DNA of 24,544 nucleotides, taken from assembly GCA_041287635.1 (NCBI GenBank), contig JBGGNG010000076.1, positions 1 to 24,544 of the forward strand, written 5' to 3'. The number at the start of each line of letters is the position of its first letter. Within the stretch, counting starts at the first letter, position 1. A model generated the notes under the pieces. The model ran no database searches. It saw only the letters and a list, made by a program, of their open reading frames with translations, and was not told the DNA's origin. The position numbers and the translations under genes were made by a program. This DNA comes from JAOUEA01 sp041287635. GTDB lineage: Bacteria; Actinomycetota; UBA4738; HRBIN12. Shown piece after piece: positions 22,485-24,544 of this stretch.

Positions 22485-22871
22485 TTACGAGAGCTTGTCC
22501 CCCACCACACTGGCCAGCTCGCGCTGACGACCCGCCACGGTGTGGGAGTACCGATCCAGCGTGAACGACGGCGCCCAATGGCCGAGACGCTTGGAGACCT
22601 CCGTCACTGGCATGCCCGCGTCGAGCAGCCACGTCGCGCAGGTGTGGCGCAGGTAATGGAACGCGATCACGCGAACCCCTGCTGCCTTGGACTGCCGCTG
22701 GAAGGCATGCGTCGTCGAGTCCGGACGCTACGGCTGGAACCCTGCAGACGTTGGCCGGCGGAAGACGAGCCCGCCCATGTCGGCCACCGGCTCGGCGTCC
22801 TGTCGCTGCCGCATCTTAGTGAGCACACCGAAAGTGCGCACGTCGAGCTCGACCTTCCGCGCCTTGTCTAT
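22485..22871 (-). pseudogene. Tyrosine recombinase (phage-type integrase), C-terminal remnant
   Basis: The minus strand encodes the C-terminal catalytic part of a tyrosine integrase: the HYLRHTCATWLLDAG box (H and R of HxxR), RLGHW (second H), and the nucleophile in DRYSH. Upstream in the same frame, KVELDVRTFGVLTKMRQ and GLVFRRP are typical of the region before the HxxR box. A TAG at 22728-22730 interrupts it, probably from a Trp codon in GFQP-W-RPD. A TGA at 22872-22874 ends the readable frame, and the box I arginine and N-terminal domains are missing. The gene is dead. It lies 73 bp from the 5' end of tRNA-Met, the side opposite to that expected for an element inserted in the tRNA 3' end. 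Confidence 0.85.
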
Positions 22872-22879
22872 TCAGGTAC

Positions 22880-23098
22880 GTGCGCCGACACGAGGTCTGC
22901 GTCCGCAAAGTCGAGCCGCAGCGAGGAGATCAGACCTGCCACACCTACCGAGCGCGCCGGCTCCCCGGTGGAATCTTCGGGTCCTCAGTCGACTGGCGCA
23001 AGAACTACCCCTTCGATGGCCGCGGCATCTATCGAGCCGGCTGGTGGGCAGATGGGAACCCCTGGGGAGCCCTGAAGTTCCGCGTCCGTGGTGGATAG
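22880..23098 (+). pseudogene. Possible gene fragment, Trp/Tyr-rich C-terminus
   Basis: An open frame whose last 40 residues look protein-like: GSSVDWRKNYPFDGRGIY, AGWWADGNPWG and ALKFRVRGG, with many aromatic residues unlike random GC-rich frames. The first half has no such character, and no ribosome site or signal peptide is visible. I read it as the tail of a disrupted exported beta protein, with low confidence. It overlaps nothing else convincing. Confidence 0.3.
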
Positions 23099-23168
23099 AG
23101 CCATACGACCGCCACGAGAGCCTGACGGCTTCCCAAGACCGAGAGCGAGGTTCCCGTCGGAGAGTGTC

Positions 23169-23776
23169 GTGGCGGGCAGCGGAGAACCACGCATCGGCGT
23201 CGCGTTCCTCATCGCTGTCGTTCTCGCGATCACGGCTTGCACATCCTCCGACGACGTAGAGATGCTGCGAGAGGAGAACTCAGAACTGCGCACAGAACTC
23301 GCCGCACTGCAGGATCAGGTTGACGAGCAGGCTGAGAAGCTTGAGGCAGCGGGCGACGACCTAGACGATCTGCGGAGCGAAGTCTCTTCACCGAGCAGTG
23401 CGCAAGTGCGCTGCGGGGCACTGTTGCCAAACTCTCGTCGGGCGTGCAGCAAGTCGCCAACCCCAATGACTCGACGCTTCCCTCCGTCGGAGTCGACGCT
23501 CAACCGTGCCTAGCCGCCATGTCGGGCAACGCGACGACAGCCATCCGGGCCGCAGTTGGTGTCGCGGATCGAGCTCTGAACCGGGTGGAGCAACAAAGGA
23601 AGGACGGCGGTCCCAATCCGCCACCCGATGGGTGCGACCCGAACTACTCCGGCTACGGCGTGCCTCTAGTTTCATACGACCTGAACTGCGAAGACGTGGG
23701 CAGCTACTTCCAGGTCGTCGGGTACGACAAGCACGGCTTCGATGGCGACAGCGACGGCACAGCCTGTGAGAGTTAG
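23169..23776 (+). pseudogene. Excalibur-domain lipoprotein, frameshifted
   Basis: The first frame starts at the GTG at 23169 (GGAGAG just upstream) and gives a lipoprotein signal, GVAFLIAVVLAITAC, with lipobox cysteine. A long coiled coil follows (EMLREENSELRTELAALQ). Near 23380-23390 the sense continues in the -1 frame: LFTEQCASALRGTVAKL, a linker, and a C-terminal Excalibur calcium-binding domain (GCDPNYSGYG, DLNCEDVG, then DGDSDGTACES). Together the parts would make a protein of about 200 residues anchored outside the membrane. No slippery heptamer is evident, so a 1-nt loss (mutation or sequencing error) is more likely than programmed frameshifting. Confidence 0.7.
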
Positions 23777-24151
23777 ACGCCTCGCGATCCTCGCGACGAT
23801 CGTTGTCGCCCTGGCGCCCGTTGAGTCCGCATCCGCATGGTCGAACGGACGTGGCGGCCCGAACTCGTTCGGCACCCATGACTGGATCGTGCGAGAAGGT
23901 GTCCGGATGGCCGGCCGAGCGGGGCTTTGGGTCTGCCTCAGGACTGCCCTAAGCGCAACCGACGACCCCGACGTCAAGAACGGGCTCGACCATGCGTCCG
24001 GGACGTGGTGGCACGTTTGGGACGAGTGGGGGGCGACCTACGGGGGAGCTCCCGAGGCGGTCGGGGTGTGGTTCAGGAGGCCAGAAGGGCTCTCGCCGCA
24101 GGGCGGCTGTGTCAAAGGCTTGGAGAGGGAGGCCGTATAGGCGACCCCTAA
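23766..24151 (+). pseudogene. Secreted zinc-phospholipase-C-like protein, truncated and frameshifted
   Basis: A GTG start at 23766 overlaps the end of the Excalibur gene by 11 bp and gives a signal peptide ending ESASA. The mature start AWSNGRGGPNSFGTHDWI resembles bacterial zinc-dependent phospholipase C-like proteins, whose Trp and His residues bind zinc. ATDDPD and the WWHVWDEWGATYGGAP segment also fit. Near 24070 the family resemblance moves to the -1 frame (QEARRALAAGRL) and stops at 24151; the original frame stops at 24140. The C-terminal half with the other zinc ligands is missing, so the product is probably inactive. The family call is from memory of the pattern. Confidence 0.55.
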
Positions 24152-24333
24152 ACTACCGACTTGATCCCGGCGAAGTAGCGCCCGTGGTGCCGCCGGGGCT
24201 GGGAGAGCCCTCCAGGGCTCCCGGCTTCGGCACCTGCCGATCCTCAGTGCAAGTCGCACCAGTCGGTTCCTCCCATGGCGCCAAGACGATGCTCGGTCTA
24301 ACGTTCCAGCAACCCCGACGAAGGGCGGATCCC

Positions 24334-24544
24334 GTGACCACATCGCTGAGAAGGTTCGCCGCACTGTTGGTCGCAATCGTGGTGCTCATCACCGGGTCGT
24401 CGGCGAGCGCCACCTACCCAGGCACCAACGGCGAGATCGCGTACGCCCGCTATGGGGGGAAGCGCGTGCCCTCCACCCTCCGCACGATCGAACCCAACGC
24501 CGCCCCTGGTCGCACGCTCGCCCGTCCCAGCATCGGCCTGCCCG
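24334..24544 (+). CDS. Secreted PD40/TolB-like beta-propeller protein (partial, N-terminus)
   Basis: A GTG start at 24334 with AAGGG about 9 nt upstream. The first 28 residues are a signal peptide (TTSLRRFAALLVA, hydrophobic core, SASA). The mature start TYPGTNGEIAYARYGG is the usual opening of actinobacterial WD40-like/PD40 propeller proteins that begin PGxNGxIAFxR. The frame stays open to the window edge. The 193 bp before it, after the broken phospholipase-like gene, show no gene; a short GAGCCCT/AGGGCTC inverted repeat at 24205-24220 may be a weak terminator. Confidence 0.7.
   Translation, partial: MTTSLRRFAALLVAIVVLITGSSASATYPGTNGEIAYARYGGKRVPSTLRTIEPNAAPGRTLARPSIGLP

Noticed and set aside
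23375..23395. Programmed -1 frameshifting in the Excalibur lipoprotein gene
   Set aside because: There is no X XXY YYZ slippery heptamer and no obvious downstream pseudoknot. A neighbouring gene shows a similar shift, which points to mutation or sequencing error.
1..24544. CRISPR array, restriction-modification, toxin-antitoxin or other defence genes
   Set aside because: I looked for regularly spaced repeats and for nuclease, methylase and toxin motifs on both strands and found none.

Overview
The window is GC-rich chromosomal DNA from an actinobacterium, probably an uncultivated soil or sediment lineage of Actinomycetota. The reasons are high GC in almost every gene, frequent GTG starts, an Lhr helicase next to a Nei2-type glycosylase (an arrangement known from mycobacteria), a fused gamma-beta urease subunit, and a P1B-5 metal ATPase with a hemerythrin tail. 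I cannot name a genus from the sequence alone.

Left part (1-19058) is compact housekeeping and metabolic DNA. It starts with the tail of an unknown gene, tRNA-Val(TAC) and a small zinc-ribbon protein. A plus-strand run follows: a proton antiporter, a fused urease gamma-beta subunit and a divergent urease alpha subunit, closed by a strong hairpin at 4109-4141. Next come a secreted DUF4397 protein, a YtcJ-like amidohydrolase, a glycine-rich TNGG-repeat membrane protein convergent with a bactofilin-like membrane protein (both stop in one CTAG), Lhr with Nei2, a gamma-glutamyltransferase, a nitrobindin-like gene coupled to a small coiled-coil gene, a MOSC protein, and the P1B-5 ATPase.

Right part (19059-24544) is accessory. 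A tRNA-Met(CAT) gene is intact at 22338-22411. Its 3' portion recurs in the same orientation at 20165-20210 (46 nt, one mismatch) and, more decayed, at 19061-19091. These copies split the DNA into two small cassettes. One holds a secreted beta-helix repeat protein. The other holds a secreted protein, a tiny secreted coiled-coil protein and an SRPBCC protein. No working integrase is visible. A tyrosine-recombinase remnant with an in-frame TAG lies just beyond the 5' end of the tRNA. Further right are a frameshifted Excalibur lipoprotein, a broken phospholipase-C-like secreted gene, and the start of a secreted PD40/TolB-like propeller protein running off the window.

Several genes of the left part carry a TAnnnT hexamer 6-8 nt before the start codon and no usable Shine-Dalgarno sequence, which suggests leaderless mRNAs. 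Most cassette genes instead have GGAGG-type ribosome sites. The two most interesting signals are the tandem tRNA-3'-end-bounded cassettes and the noncanonical urease, whose alpha subunit keeps the nickel ligands but lacks about 11 residues of an active-site segment and has no accessory genes nearby.
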